Source: Paraphaeosphaeria minitans (taxonomy: Eukaryota > Ascomycota > Dothideomycetes > Pleosporales > Didymosphaeriaceae). From it: DNA of 64,000 bases. The notes below the pieces were generated by a model. It worked only from the letters and a program-made list of their open reading frames with translations. It was not told where the DNA came from and ran no database searches. Where the stretch lies: assembly GCA_015832175.1 (NCBI GenBank), contig WJXW01000007.1, positions 62,001-126,000 of the forward strand, given 5' to 3'. Below are positions 1 through 13,270 of this stretch, in pieces. The translations under genes were made by a program, and so were the position numbers. Within the stretch, counting starts at the first letter, position 1. The number at the start of each line of letters is the position of its first letter.

Positions 1-373
1 GTACTTACAGAAGGTAAAAGGTCTTATTAATATAATAGTATTTTACAAAGTGTAATAAGTTAATAATTTAGTCTACTAGAATCTAAATAATAGATTAATA
101 AATAGATTAAACATAAGTATAGAGAGTCTATCCTCGCGTTTCTATATACTAAGCAAAGTCCACTCTATAGGAAGCGCTCTGTAGAGAGCGCTCTATATAG
201 AGTAGTTACGTATATTATACTCTATACAAAGTAATTAAGCGCTTTATAGAGAGTAGTTATATAACTTCTTTATTTAAGGCGTAGCTAGTATTAAGTCCCT
301 GTTTAATTCTTACTACGCGCCTACTAGGTACAAAACTAGCTTTTCGCTATTATATAGATTTTAGATCCTAACA
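1..373 (-). repeat. 3' LTR of element A (cut by window edge)
   Basis: Matches positions 3210-3582 along its whole length with only transitions, and ends in ...CCTAACA. A polypurine tract (minus strand) lies at 374-390, directly beside it, which marks this as the 3' LTR of a minus-strand element. About 57 bp of the LTR lie outside the window. Confidence 0.9.
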
Positions 374-3152
374 TTATCCCCTCTCTTTTACAGATTTGTC
401 CTAAATCACATGTTTAGATCTTAGCCATTATTACGTAAGCTATTCTACTAACTCTGCTTACTATAAGTACGTCTATTAGCATTATGCCTAGTAACTCTAC
501 TATTTAAAAACATTAATTATATCGCGAGATCTAAGAAGCTAATATTATTATAGAGAGCCCTTATATTAATTATAGTTTTAAAGGTTCTATTTACTACGTT
601 ATACTAGGTTTAGGTTTAAAGTGTTCTAAATGTGTTCGCCTAGGTTATCTATGTATAAACATAAGCTAGTTGTCGCTGGATAAGACTTGTAAGGAGTATA
701 AAAAGAAAGTTAAAGAGGATAAGAAGGCGTTATCTCTCCTAATAGTATAGTTGTTACAAAATAAGAAAATACTAGCTTAGGCTAAAGAGCGTACTTATAA
801 AAAATGTTGTGTCTAGCTGTGGAAATAACTGCAGATAGTAAGAATATAAATATAGATACTATTAATTATCCTACTACTATAGCGACTGTTAGTTACTCTA
901 TAGTAATATGGTTAACGCTTAATATAGTAGACACTATAGTATTAGTACTATAATCCTCCTAGGTATATTCGTGTTTCTAGTAGAATTCCTTAATCTTTTA
1001 CTAACAGTTTCCTAGATTATTTTTTAGTTCCTAGGTGTTTTTGCTATGTGGGTAACCTTTCTATTTAATAAGATACGTATTATTATACTAATTGTATTCC
1101 AGAATTCTTTTAACCTTAAATTTATTTTCTTCCTTAGTCTAGTAGTAGAAGGTGGTTTTAACTAGTGTATTAGGGTCTACTAGTTCTAGTAGTAATACGT
1201 AGAATACTAGGTATATCTTTACATCTAGCGGTAGTTCCAGCCTATAGTTTACTAGTAATATTTGCTTAGAAATGTAAAATAGTCTAACCTTAATATAATC
1301 TAGTTTCTTGTGTTTTTTCTTCTAAGTTTAAAGGTTCTTTGTAAGTAGATATACTTTATCCCCCTTCTTTAGCTAAGGTGCCATTTTTTATTTTCTATTT
1401 TAATATAAAATTAATTACTACTAAGCTTTCTTAAGATTCTCTTAGAGTTATTAGTGTATTTTCTTTATATTTTCTACTATATCTATAGCTTCTCTTACTT
1501 TAATTGTTATAGGAAATTGTTAATTAAAGAGATGTGGGTGTCTTTTATAGTTTATATAGAATAGTGTATGTCCTAATACTGCTAATACTTTGTTATTATA
1601 GGCCAACTGTGCCATAAGTAGTAATAAAACCTAGTTATTCTTCTAACTGTTACAGTAGATGCGTAGGTACGTTTCTATAGTTTAGTTTATACGTTTTATC
1701 TGTCTATCCATTTATAGATAGTAAGCTATTAATAGCTTTTATTTTGTTCTAAGTAGTGCTATAAGCGTTGTCTAATAATTTAATATAAAAGCGCTTATCT
1801 CTATTGCTAATAATTATTTTTTGGATTCTATAGTGTCTAATTAGTTAGTTTAGGATAAGAAAAGTAAGTTCTTTTGCTGTTATTCTTTCAAGGCATAGAA
1901 TAAGCTTAATATACTTAATTAGTTAGCAGACTATTACTAGTATACTGTCGTATTTAATTCCTATTGTTAGATCCTTAGAGTTTAGAATTCCTGTAACAAA
2001 ATCTATAGCGATGTCTTCTTATAGTGCTATTAGTATTCTAATTACTTATATTTCTCTATATTTAAGATATATACTGTGTTTATTTCTTTAGTATTTTATA
2101 TATTTGTAGATATAAGTTATTATAGCTTCCTTAATTCCTTTAAAGGTGTAATTCCTTTAAATAAGTTCTATTGTTTTTGTAATGCCTAGGTGTCCGTACA
2201 TAGGGTTATCGTGGTATTATTAGATAATCTTAGTCTGTAGATGTTCTAGAACTTCTTAGTTAATTACTAAAAGTTAATTTAGTTCTACTATTAGCTCTAG
2301 AGATCTACCTTTGGCTTTGCAAAGGATTATAGAGAAGGTTTTTGCCTTTTCTTCTACTAGATTACTTTGTTAGCTAAGAGCGTCTACTCTACCATTTTCT
2401 TTCCTAGCTATATAGATAATTCTAAACTTATACTACCCTATAGTTTACAACTATCTTTATTATTATAGCGTAAGTTCTTTTGTTGTTATAAACCTTAGAA
2501 GGTTCTTATAATCTATATAGATTTCTAGCGTTAAGTAACTAAGCGCGTAAATCCTCTAGTGCTTTAAAGCTTTAATAATAGAGTAGAGTTCTTTATTATA
2601 TATATTATATTGTGTTTTGGCGTTATTAAATTTACATAAGTAATAGGTAATTAGGTGCTATTTACTATTACATTCTTATTTAGCGTAGGCGCCTAGCGCA
2701 AAATCGCTAGTGTTTATTTTAAAGCGTAGTAGTTTATTACTTCTAAAATAAATAAGAATAGGTTCTATAATACATACTATCTTAAGGAGTTAGAATAACA
2801 TTTTATACTTATCTATCTATTTAAAGGGTATGTCCTTCTTTATAAAATTTATTAAAGGTATTGTAACCTTTACGTAATCTTGGATAAATTGTTAGTTAAA
2901 TCCATAGAATCCTAAGAATTCTTAGATGTTGTTAGCTATCTTTAGTATTAGCCAGTTCTTAATGTATTTAACTTTACTTAGTGCTATCTTAATTCCTTCT
3001 ATAGTAATAATGTGTCCTAGGAATTTAAGTTATTTAACGTTAAACTTACATTTCTTAAGTTTAATATAAAGGTATACTTTGTCCAGTGCTTTTAGTACTA
3101 TCTATATATGCTTAGTGTAGTCTAATTTGTTTTTAGAAAAGACGAGGATATC
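1..3152 (-). mobile_element. Gypsy element A, 3' half (integrase, RNase H, part of RT), interrupted
   Basis: Left part of a Ty3/Gypsy LTR retrotransposon read on the minus strand. It runs from the 3' LTR (1-373, its outer 57 bp outside the window) back through integrase, RNase H and the C-terminal side of reverse transcriptase. It stops at 3152, where element B is inserted. The integrase zinc-finger segment NPMYGHLG reads on the minus strand near 2185-2210. The rest of A resumes at 9814 after one copy of the 5-bp target duplication. Reading frames are riddled with TAA/TAG in place of CAA/CAG, so nothing is intact. Base composition is strongly AT-rich, unlike the genes after 19 kb. Family assignment is firm from the order of domains; activity is excluded. 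Confidence 0.9.
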
Positions 3153-3582
3153 TGTTAAATCCAAGAGGGTAGCTAGTCCTAAAGGGTTAAGGTTAGTTCT
3201 TAGGCAGGAGTACTTATAGAAGGTAAAAGGTCTTATTAATATAATAGTATCTTGCAAAGTATAATAAGTTAACAATTTAGTCTACTAGAATCCAAACAAT
3301 AGATTAATAAACAGATTAAACATAAGTATAGAGAGTCTATCCTTACGTTTCTATATACTAAGCAAAGTCCGCTCTATAGGGAGTGCTTTATAGAGAGCGC
3401 TTTGTGTAAAGCAGTTATATATGTTATACTCTACACAAAGCAATTAAGCGCTCTATAGAAAGTAGTTACATAACTTCTTTGTTTAAGGCGTAGCTAGCAT
3501 TAAGTCCCTGCTTAATCCTTACTATACGCCCGCTAGGTATAAAACTGGCTTTCTACTATTATATAGATTTTAGATCCTAATA
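3153..3582 (-). repeat. 3' LTR of element B
   Basis: 430 bp, TGTTA...TAATA; the terminal TAACA has become TAATA by a C to T change. It is followed on its inner side by the polypurine tract at 3583-3600. It is the same length as the copies at 9384-9813 and 12841-13270 and differs from them essentially by transitions. Confidence 0.92.
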
Positions 3583-3600
3583 TTATCCCCTCTCTTTTAC
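3583..3600 (-). other. Polypurine tract of element B
   Basis: On the minus strand this is an AAAAGAGAGGGGATAA-type purine run directly upstream of the 3' LTR. It is the expected primer site for plus-strand DNA synthesis and fixes the orientation of the element. The same tract occurs at 374-390 in element A. Confidence 0.75.
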
Positions 3601-6600
3601 AGATTCGTTCTAAATCACATATTTAGATCTTAGCTATTATTATGTAAGCTGTTCTACTAACCCTGCTTACTATAAGTATATCTGTTAGTATTATGCCTAG
3701 CAACTCTACTATTTAAAAACATTAATTATATTGTAAGATCTAAGAAGCTAACATTATCGCAGAGAGCCCTTATATTAATTACAGTTTCAAAGGTTCTATT
3801 TACTATATTATACTAGATTTAGGTTTAAAGTGTTCTAAATGTGTTCGCCTAGGTTGTCTATGTGTAAACATAAGCTAGTTGTCGCTAGATAAGACTTATA
3901 AGGAGTATAAGAAGAAGGTTAAAGAGAATAAGAAGGCGTTGTCTCTCCTAATAGTATAGTTATTACAAAATAAAAAGATACTAGCTTAGGCTAAAGAGTG
4001 TACTTATAAGAAAATGTTATATTTAGCTACAGAAATGACTGCGGATAGTAAGGACGTAAATATAGATACTATTAATTATCCTACTACTACAGCGACTGTT
4101 AGTTACTCTATAGTAATATAGTTAACGCTTAATATAGTAGACACTATAGCGTTAGTACTATAATCCTCCTAGGTATATTTATGTTTCTAGTAGAATTCCT
4201 TAATCTTTTACTAATAGTTTCCTAGATTGTTTTTTAGTTCCTAGGTGTTTTCGCTATATGGGTAACCTTTCCATTTAACAAGGTACGTATTATTATACTA
4301 ATTATATTCTAGAATTCTTTTAACCTTAAATTTATTTTCTTTTTTAGTCTAGTAGTAGAAGGTGGTTTTAACTAGTGTATTAGGGTCTGCTAGTTCCAGT
4401 AGTAATACGTGGAATACTAGGTGTATCTTTACATCTAGCGGTAGTTCTAGCTTATAGTTCACTAGTAATATTTGCTCAGAAATATAAAATAGTCTAACCT
4501 TAATATAATTTAGTTTCTTGTGTTTTTTCTTCTAAGTTTAAAGGTTCTTTATAAATAAATATGCTTTATCCCCCTTCTTTAGCTAAGGTGCTATTTTTTA
4601 TTTTCTATTTTAATATAAAATTAATTACTACTAAGCTTTCTTAAGATTCTCTTAGAGTTATTAGTGTATTTTTTTTATATTTTCTGCTATATCTATGGCT
4701 TCTTTTACTTTAATTGTCGTAGGAAATTGTTAATTAAAGAGATGTGGGTGTTTTTTATAGTTTACATAGAATAGTGTATATCCTAATACTACTAATACTT
4801 TATTATTATAGGCTAACTATACTATAGGTAGTAATAAAACCTAGTTATTCTTCTAACTATTGTAGTAGATGCGTAGGTACGTTTCTATAGTTTAGTTCGT
4901 ACGTTCTGTCTGTCTGTTTATTTGTGGATAGTAAGCCATTAATAGCTTTTGTTTCGTTTCAAGTAGTGCTATAAGTGTTATCTAATAATTTAATATAAAG
5001 AGCTTGTCTCTATTGCTAATAATTATTTTTAGGATTCTGTAGTATCTAATTAGTTAGTCTAGGATAAAAAAAGTAAGTTCTTTTGCCGTTATTCTTTTAA
5101 GGCATAGAATAAGCTTAATATACTTAGTTAGTTAGTAGACTATTACTAGTATACTGTTGTATTTAATTCCTATTATTAGATTCTTAGAGTTTAGAATTCC
5201 TGTAATAAAATCTATAGTAATGTCTTCTTATAGTGCTATTAGTATTCTAATTGCTTATATTTCTCTATATTTAAGATATATATTGTGTTTGTTTCTTTAG
5301 TATTCTATATATTTATAGATGTAAGTTATTATAGCTTTCTTAATTCCTTTAAAGGTGTAATTCCTTTAGATAAGTTCTATTATCTTTATAATACCTAGGT
5401 GTCCGTACATAGGGTTATTATAGTATTATTAGATAATCTTAGTCTGTAGATGTTCTAGAACTTCTTAGTTAATTACTAAAAGTTAATTTAGTTCTACTAT
5501 TAGCTCTAGAGATCTATCTTTGGCTTTGCGAAGGATTACGGAGAAGGTTTTTACCTTTTCTTCTACTAGATTACTTTATTAGCTAAGAGCGTCTGCTCTA
5601 CTATTTTCTTTCCTAGCTATATAGATAATTCTAAACTTATACTACCCTATAGTTTACAACTATCTTTGTTATTATAGCGTAAGTTCTTTTGTTGTCGTGA
5701 ACCTTAGAAGGTTCTTATAATCTATATAGATTTCTAGTATTAAGTAACTAAGCGCGTAAATCCTTTAGTGCTTTAAGGCTTTAATAATAGCGTAGAGTTC
5801 TTTATTATATACGTTATATTGTGTTTTAGTGTTATTAAATTTGCATAAGTAATAGGCAATTAGGTGCTATTTACTATTATGTTTTTATTTAGCGTAGGCG
5901 CCTAGCGTAAGATCGCTAGCGTCTGTTTTAAAGCGTAGTAGTTTATCGCTTCTAAAATAAATAAGGATAGGTTCTATAATACATACTGTCTTAAGAAGTT
6001 AGAATAACATTCTGTACTTATCTATTTATTTAAAGGTTATATCTTTCTTTATAAAATTTATTAAAGGTATTATAACCTTTACGTAATCTTGGATGAATTA
6101 TTAATTAAATCTATAGAATCCTAAGAATTCTTAGATATTCTTGGCTATCTTTAGTATTAGCCAGTTCTTAATGTATTTAACTTTACTTAGTGCTATCTCA
6201 ATTCCTTCTATAGTAATAATATGTCCTAGGAATTTAAGTTATTTAACGTTAAACTTACATTTCTTAAGTTTAATACAAAGGTATACTTTATCTAGTACTT
6301 CTAGTACTATCTATATATGCTTAGTGTGGTCTAATTTGTTTTTAGAAAAGACAAGAATATTATCTATATACGTAATAACAAATATGTCTAGATATTTACA
6401 AAGTACATTATTAATAAGTGCTATAAAAGCTGCTAGTGCGTTTATAAGTCCAAAAGGCATAACCTTATATTTAAATAGTCTATAGCGTAATTAAAACACT
6501 ATTTTCTATTCTTCACCTTTCTTAATTTGTATAAGGTGGTAACTGTCTCTTAGATCTATTATTATAAATATCTTAGCTTAAGATAGTTAATCTTATAACT

Positions 6601-9383
6601 CTGTAATATTTAGTAGTAGATATTAGTTCTTTATTATTATGTTATTAAGTTGTTAGTAGTTAACGTATAGTCTATCTAATCTATCCTTTTTCTTAACAAA
6701 TATAAAAGAGCTTACTGCTAGTAACTTTAATAGTTATATATATCCTTTCTTAAAGTTTGTCTTAATAAAATTACGTTCTTTAAGGAGTTCTTCTCCTATC
6801 TTACTATATAGTAGTCTAAAGGGTAGCATCTTCCCTTCTTCTAGGTCTATCGTAAGATCCTAGGGTTAATGTTTAGGTAGGTTTACTTTTCCTTCCTTTT
6901 CTATAAATATGTGTGTCTATTTCCTATACTCTCTTAGTAAGGTAAAGGGTATACTATTATCCTTCTTCTTACACTTCTTAACCTAGTAGTTTCTACTAGC
7001 GTCTACTAAAGTGTACTTCTGTTTTTTAACTATCTATTACAGTATTATGTTATTAATAACTCCCTTATCTACTATTATTTTTAGTTAATGCATAGGCTTT
7101 ACTTATAATACATAATTATAGTGTTTAAATAATATTTTCTTCGTACCCTAGTTAATCTATAGGTTGTGTATTATTAACTAAAGTAATCCTAAGACTAACT
7201 TATACTTAGATTCTAGTAAGACATCTAAGGTAAGTTCCTCTCTATGTCCTTAGACTGTTATTATAGTAGTAACCTCCTAGTATATTTAAGGTGTCTTAGG
7301 CATTAGGGATCTATTTACAATATAGATAATATAGAGTACTTTTTTCTCTAATATTATAAGTCCTGCTTGTCTTACTATCTAATAAGATATAAAGTTCCTT
7401 CCTACTCCTAAGTCTATAAGAGCTTAAGCCTATATTCCTTTAAGCTATACTAGTAGCTTAACTAATACTATACTTACTATAGTATTTAATTTAATAAAGG
7501 CGTTTTCTTGTCTAAGTTTAGGCCTAAAAAAGACATCTATTCTTATAGGTTGTAATTAAGTTCTAGTGCCTAGTATACGTTTCTAAGCATCTACTTCTAT
7601 TATTATTCTTAAATACATGGCTTATATAGATTGTCTTCTTCTTCTTCTTATAAAGATGTTCTTCTGTTTTTCCTTCTATAGTTTTTACTATTCCTGTGTA
7701 CTAGTTAAATTAGTAGTTCTGTTATTACTTCTTACATAGGACAGTTTATAAAGCTATCTAAATATTTAGTTATATAGTAGTATTTGTAGTCTTAGTTTAG
7801 ACACGTGTACTAGTATAGTTACATATAGTCTCTATTAATAAGCATATTATAGTATTTATTGCCCTTTAGCGTAAGGTAAGGAAAGTATTTTACTTATTAT
7901 TTATTCTAGAGGTGTTTATTGTAAGCTGCGATAGGGTAGTCTATTTATATCTATTTATAGCGCAGTTTCCTTCTAGGTTATTTCTTATTCTCCTCTTTCT
8001 CTACCTTATATTATACACATGTTAGTTCTTTACAATACGTCCACATATAGAATTAGTATGTAGGATTTTAGTAGTCTAGATAGTACTTTAGTACGTAGTC
8101 TAACTTCTTATTTTTATAGGGTTACATTCCTTTTAGTGCCTAGTAGGGTTCTATATAGTCCTAAATATTTAGTTTATACTTAGGTAATATAGGGTTGTTT
8201 TCTTCCCGCCTACTTTGTAGGTAAGGAGTAAGAGATTTTAGTATCTCTTCTACGTCTTCTACATTGTAGTATATATTAGAGTTATCTTCTAGATCTTCGT
8301 ATAGTCGTGAGTTAAGTAAATCTAATTACTTACTTTACTCTAGTATAACACGTTAGTAACTAAATAGCGTTATAATAACTTCTTATTCCTTATTAGGTTC
8401 TTAGTTCTTAATAGTTAGTATATTTAACTTAGTTTAATAGACTTTATTTTTTGATCTATAGTTCCTGGCTATGTGGCCTAGTTTGCTATATATAAAGCAT
8501 TTATAAGTCTTAGTTATTAATTATTAACTTCTATTAGAGACGCGTTTATTAGGCTACTTAGGGCTTATTCTTTCTCCTTTTCCTTTGCCTAAGTAGTTAA
8601 ACTAGACATCTTCTATTAGTTTATATTTCTAGTAGTTTCTTAGCTGTTACTTTTAGATAATTCTAATAGGGTTCTTATAAACTATTTTTACTAGTTGTCT
8701 AAAGCTTATTACTTTAGGGTTTTAGTAGAGCTCCTGTTATAGTAAAAACTACTCTTTATTAATTCTAATAGTTTCTTTATATAGTTTTTTAAAGTTAGCG
8801 ATTTGTGCACTATTACGTAAGAGTTCTTTATATAGTTTCTATTTAAGTTCTTATTTATATATGTCCTAAAGAGATTTATTGTCCTAGTTAAGTTACACAG
8901 CGTATCTACAAAACTTAGCTATATACTTAGCTACTAATTATTTCTAAATTATAGTCTAAATCTTTGCTTTTGTAATAGAGTTCTTATTAGTAATCTTAAA
9001 GAGTTATTTAAGGCATTTCTTAAAGTTATTATAATCCTTAATAATATTAACTACATTAGCATAGTTATCTATGTAGTTGTTGTTATTATTGTTGTGGTCT
9101 ATTCCTAGGTATTTTTTAAGGTAGGGATAGATCCATAATTCTATATCTCCTTATATATATATTACTATAAAGATGATCTTCTTTTTATCTTTAAGGGGTT
9201 TATCTAAGTTAAAGAAGTAGAGGTCTAACTAGAGAATCTAGACGTTAGTTTAAGATTGTTTACTAAAGTAGAGATTAGGTTTATACGCCTTACTGCTATT
9301 TTTTATAAGAGTAGTCTTAGCGGCACCTAAAGCTATAGAAGAGGTAGGAGTTTATAAAGTACTTATATTAAAGGTGTTTAAGA
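3601..9383 (-). pseudogene. Degenerate gag-pol of element B
   Basis: No continuous frame remains, but domain landmarks can be read on the minus strand in Gypsy order. Near 9,370-8,800 is a gag-like segment. At 8499-8458 is a CCHC zinc knuckle in which the second and fourth cysteines read as tyrosine (TGC/TGT to TAT). Near 7,430-7,370 is a protease-like segment with an ALID core. At about 6,900-6,000 is reverse transcriptase, with an MPFGL-like motif near 6,450 and YIDN at 6370-6359, where the family has YIDD. At about 5,935-5,880 is an RNase H TDASD...LGAYA segment. At about 5,425-5,395 is integrase NPMYGHLG. Gln codons appear as TAA/TAG throughout. This is a dead polyprotein gene; family knowledge supplies the domain names. 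Confidence 0.85.
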
Positions 9384-9813
9384 TATTAAATCTAAGAGGG
9401 TAGCTAGTCCTAAAGGGTTAAAGTTAGTTCTTAGGCAGGAGTACTTACAAAAAGTAGAAGGTCTTATTAATATAATAGTATCTTACAAAGTGTAATAAGT
9501 TAATAATTTAGTCTACTAGAATCTAAATAATAAATTAATAAACAGATTAAACATAAGTATAGAGAGTCTATCCTCGCGTTCCTATATACTAAGTAAAGTC
9601 CGCTCTATAGGGAGCGCTCTATAGAGAGCGCTCTATATAGAGTAGTTACGTGTGTTATGCTTTGCACAGAGTAATTAAGCGCTCTATAGAGAGTAGTTAC
9701 GTAACTCCTTTGTTTAAGGCGTAGCTGGCATTAAGTCCCCGCTTAATCCTTACTACGCGCCCACTAGGTACAAAACCAGCTTCCCGCCATTATATGGATT
9801 TCAGATCCTAACA
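9384..9813 (-). repeat. 5' LTR of element B
   Basis: 430 bp. The outer end TAACA at 9809-9813 abuts the target duplication ATATC at 9814-9818. The inner end begins TATTA, a transition from TGTTA. It pairs with the LTR at 3153-3582. Confidence 0.92.
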
Positions 9814-12800
9814 ATATCGTCTATATACACGATAATAAATATGTCTAGATATTCGCAGAGTACGTTATTAATAAGTGCCATAAAAGCTACTAGTGCGTTT
9901 ATAAGTCCAAAAGGTATAACCTTATATTTAAATAGTCTGTAGCGTAATTAAAATACTATTTTCTATTTTTTACCTTTCTTAATTTGTATAAGGTAGTAAC
10001 TGTCTCTTAGATCCATTATTATAAATATCTTAGCTTAAGATAGTTAATCTCGTAACTCTATAATGTTTAGTAGTAGATATTAGTTCTTTATCGTTATGTT
10101 GTTAAGTTGTTAATAGTTAACGTATAGTCTGTCTAATCTATCCTTTTTCTTAACAAATATAAAAGAGCTTACTGCTAGTAACTTTAATAGTTATATATAT
10201 CCTTTCTTAAAGTTTGTCTTAATAAAATTACGTTCTTTAAGGAGTTCTTCTCCTATCTTACTATATAGTAGTCTAAAGGGTAGCATCTTCCCTTCTTCTA
10301 GGTCTATCGTAAGATCCTAGGGTTAATGTTTAGGTAGGTTTACTTTTCCTTCCTTTTCTATAAATATGTGTGTCTATTTCCTATACTCTCTTAGTAAGGT
10401 AAAGGGTATACTATTATCCTTCTTCTTACACTTCTTAACCTAGTAGTTTCTACTAGCGTCTACTAAAGTGTACTTCTGTTTTTTAACTATCTATTACAGT
10501 ATTATGTTATTAATAACTCCCTTATCTACTATTATTTTTAGTTAATGCATAGGCTTTACTTATAATACATAATTATAGTGTTTAAATAATATTTTCTTCG
10601 TACCCTAGTTAATCTACAGGTTGTGTATTATTAACTAAAGTAATCCTAAGACTAACTTATACTTAGATTCTAGTAAGACATCTAAGGTAAGTTCCTCTCT
10701 ATGTCCTTAGACTGTTATTATAGTAGTAACCTCCTAGTATATTTAAGGTGTCTTAGGCATTAGGGATCTATTTACAATATAGATAATATAGAGTACTTTT
10801 TTCTCTAATATTATAAGTCCTGCTTGTCTTACTATCTAATAAGATATAAAGTTCCTTCCTACTCCTAAGTCTATAAGAGCTTAAGCCTATATTCCTTTAA
10901 GCTATACTAGTAGCTTAACTAATACTATACTTACTATAGTATTTAATTTAATAAAGGCGTTTTCTTGTCTAAGTTTAGGCCTAAAAAAGACATCTATTCT
11001 TATAAGTTATAATTAAGTTCTAGTGCCTAGTATACGTTTCTAAGCATCTGCTTCTATTATTATTCTTAAGTATATAGCTTGTGTAGATTATCTTTTTCTT
11101 CTTCCTATAAGGATATTCTTCTATTTTTCCTCCTGCGGTCTTTACTGTTCCTATATACTAGTTAAATTAGTAGTTCTATTATTACTTCTTATATAGGGCA
11201 GTTTGTAAAGCTATCTAAATGTTTAGCTATATAGTAGTATTTGTAGTCTTAGTTTAAACACGTGTACTAGTACAGTTGTATATAGTCTCTATTAATAAGT
11301 ATATTATAGCATTTATTACCCTTTAGCGTAAGGTAAGGAAAGTATTTTACTTATTATTTATTCTAGAGGTGTTTATTATAAGCTATAATAGAGTAGTCTA
11401 TCCACATCTATTTACAGCGCAGTTTCCTTCTAGGTTATTTCTTATTCTCCTCTTTCTCTACCTTATATTATGCGCATATTAGTTCTTCGCAATATGTTCA
11501 CATATAGAATTAGTGTATAGGATTTTAGTAATCTAGATAGTACTTTAGTACGTAGTCTAACTTCTTATTTTTATAGGGTTGCATTCCTTTTAGTGCCTAG
11601 TAGGGTTCTATATAGTCCTAAACATTTAGTTTATACTTAGGTAATATAGGGTTGTCTTCTTCCTACCTACTTTATAGGTAAAGAGTAGGAGATCTTAGTA
11701 TCTCTTCTACGTCTTCTACGTTATAGTATATATTAGAGTTGTCTTCTAGATCTTTATATAGTTGTAAGTTAAGTAAATCTAATTACTTACTTTACTCTAG
11801 TGTAACGCGTTAGTAACTAAATAGTGTTGTAATAACTTCTTATTCCTTATTAGGTTCTTAGTCCTTAATAGTTAGTATATTTAACTTAGTTTAATAGACT
11901 TTGTTCTTTAATCTACAGTTCCTGGCTATATAGCCTAGTTTGCTATATATAAAGCATTTACAGGTCTTAGTTATTAATTATTAACTTCTATTAGAGACGC
12001 GTTTATTAGGCTGCTTAGGGCCTATCTTTCCTCCTTTTCCTTTACCTAAGTAGTTAAACTAGACATCTTCTATTAGTTTGTATCTCTAGTAGTTCCTTAG
12101 CTATTACTTTTAGACAATTCTAATAGGGTTTTTATAAACTATTTTTGCTAGTTATCTAAAGCTTATTGCCTTAGGGTTTTAGTAGAGCTCCTATTATAGT
12201 AAAAACTACTCTCTATTAATCCTAATAGTTTCTTTATATAGTTCTTTAAAGTTAGCAATTTGTGCACTACTACGTAAGAGTTCTTTATATAGTTTCTATT
12301 TAAGTCCTTATTTGTATATGTCCTAAAGAGATTTATTGTTCTAGTTAAGTTATACAGCGTATCTGCGAAACTTAGCTATATACTTAGCTGCTAATTATTT
12401 CTAAATTATAGTCTAAATTTTTACTTTTGTAATAGAGTCCTTATTAGCGATCCTAAAGAGTTATTTAAGGCATTTCTTAAAGTTATTATAATTCTTAATA
12501 ATGTTAACTATATTAGTATAATTGTCTACGTAGTTATTATTGTTGTTGTTGTGGTCTATTCCTAGGTACTTTTTAAGGTAAAGATAGATCTATAATCCTA
12601 TATCTCCTTATATATATATTACTGCGAAGATAACCTTCTTTTTATCTTTAAGAGGTTTGTCTAAGTTAAAGAAGTAGAGGTCTAACTAAAGAATCTAGAC
12701 GTTAGTTTAAGATTGTTCGCTAAAGTAGAGATTAGGTTTATGCGCCTTACTACTATCTTTTATAAGAGTAATCTTAGCGGCACCTAAAGCTGTAGAAGAG

Positions 12801-13270
12801 GTAGGAGTTTATAAAGTACTTATATTAAGGGTGTTTAAAATATTAAATCTAAAAGGGTAGCTAGTCTTAAAGGGTTAAGGTTAGTTCTTAGGCAGGAGTA
12901 CTTATAGAAGGTAAAAGGTCTTATTAATATAATAGTATTTTACAAAGTATAACAAGTTAACAATTTAGTCTGCTAGAATCTAAATAATAGATTAATAAAC
13001 AGATTAAATATAAGTATAAAGAGTCTATCCTTGCGTTCCTATATACTAAGCAAAGTCCACTCTGTAGGGAGCGCTCTATAGAGAGCACTCTGTATAAAGC
13101 GGTTATATATATTATACTTTGCACAGAGTAATTAAGCGCTCTATAAAGAGCAGTTACGTAACTCCTTTATTTAAGGCGTAGCCAGCATTAAGTCCCCGCT
13201 TAATCCTTACTACGCGCCCACTAGGTACAAAACCGGCTTTCCGCCATTATGTGGATTTCAGATCCTAACA
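9814..13270 (-). mobile_element. Gypsy element A, 5' half (gag, protease, start of RT)
   Basis: Continuation of element A to the right of the nested insertion. It begins inside the RT YIDD motif, runs through RT, protease and gag, and ends with its 5' LTR at 12841-13270. The gag zinc knuckle lies at 11956-11915; here the second cysteine and the histidine read as tyrosine while the other two cysteines remain. A (430 + 2,779 + 3,022 + 430, excluding one target copy and taking its cut left LTR as 430 bp) sums to 6,661 bp, exactly the length of B, which confirms the reconstruction. The base pairs after the LTR (CTTAG, 13271-13275) are the expected right target copy; the left one is outside the window. 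Confidence 0.9.
12841..13270 (-). repeat. 5' LTR of element A
   Basis: 430 bp, TATTA...CCTAACA, matching the other LTR copies in length and sequence apart from transitions. It marks the right end of the nested Gypsy block. Confidence 0.92.

Larger units (their letters stand above)
3153..9813 (-). mobile_element. Gypsy element B, full length, nested in element A
   Basis: A complete 6,661-bp Ty3/Gypsy element on the minus strand, with 430-bp LTRs at 3153-3582 (3' LTR) and 9384-9813 (5' LTR). It starts TGTTA and ends TAACA, and is flanked by the direct repeat ATATC at 3148-3152 and 9814-9818, a 5-bp target duplication as expected for Gypsy integrases. Reading from the right the order is gag, protease, reverse transcriptase, RNase H, integrase. 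The reading frame is destroyed by many stops. Nearly all differences from element A are C/T or G/A transitions, the signature of repeat-induced point mutation. The insertion must have happened before both copies were mutated. Confidence 0.93.

Noticed and set aside
6141..6485. Plus-strand 114-codon open frame in the Gypsy block
   Set aside because: It is the antisense of the reverse-transcriptase region of element B; the minus strand reads the RT motifs.
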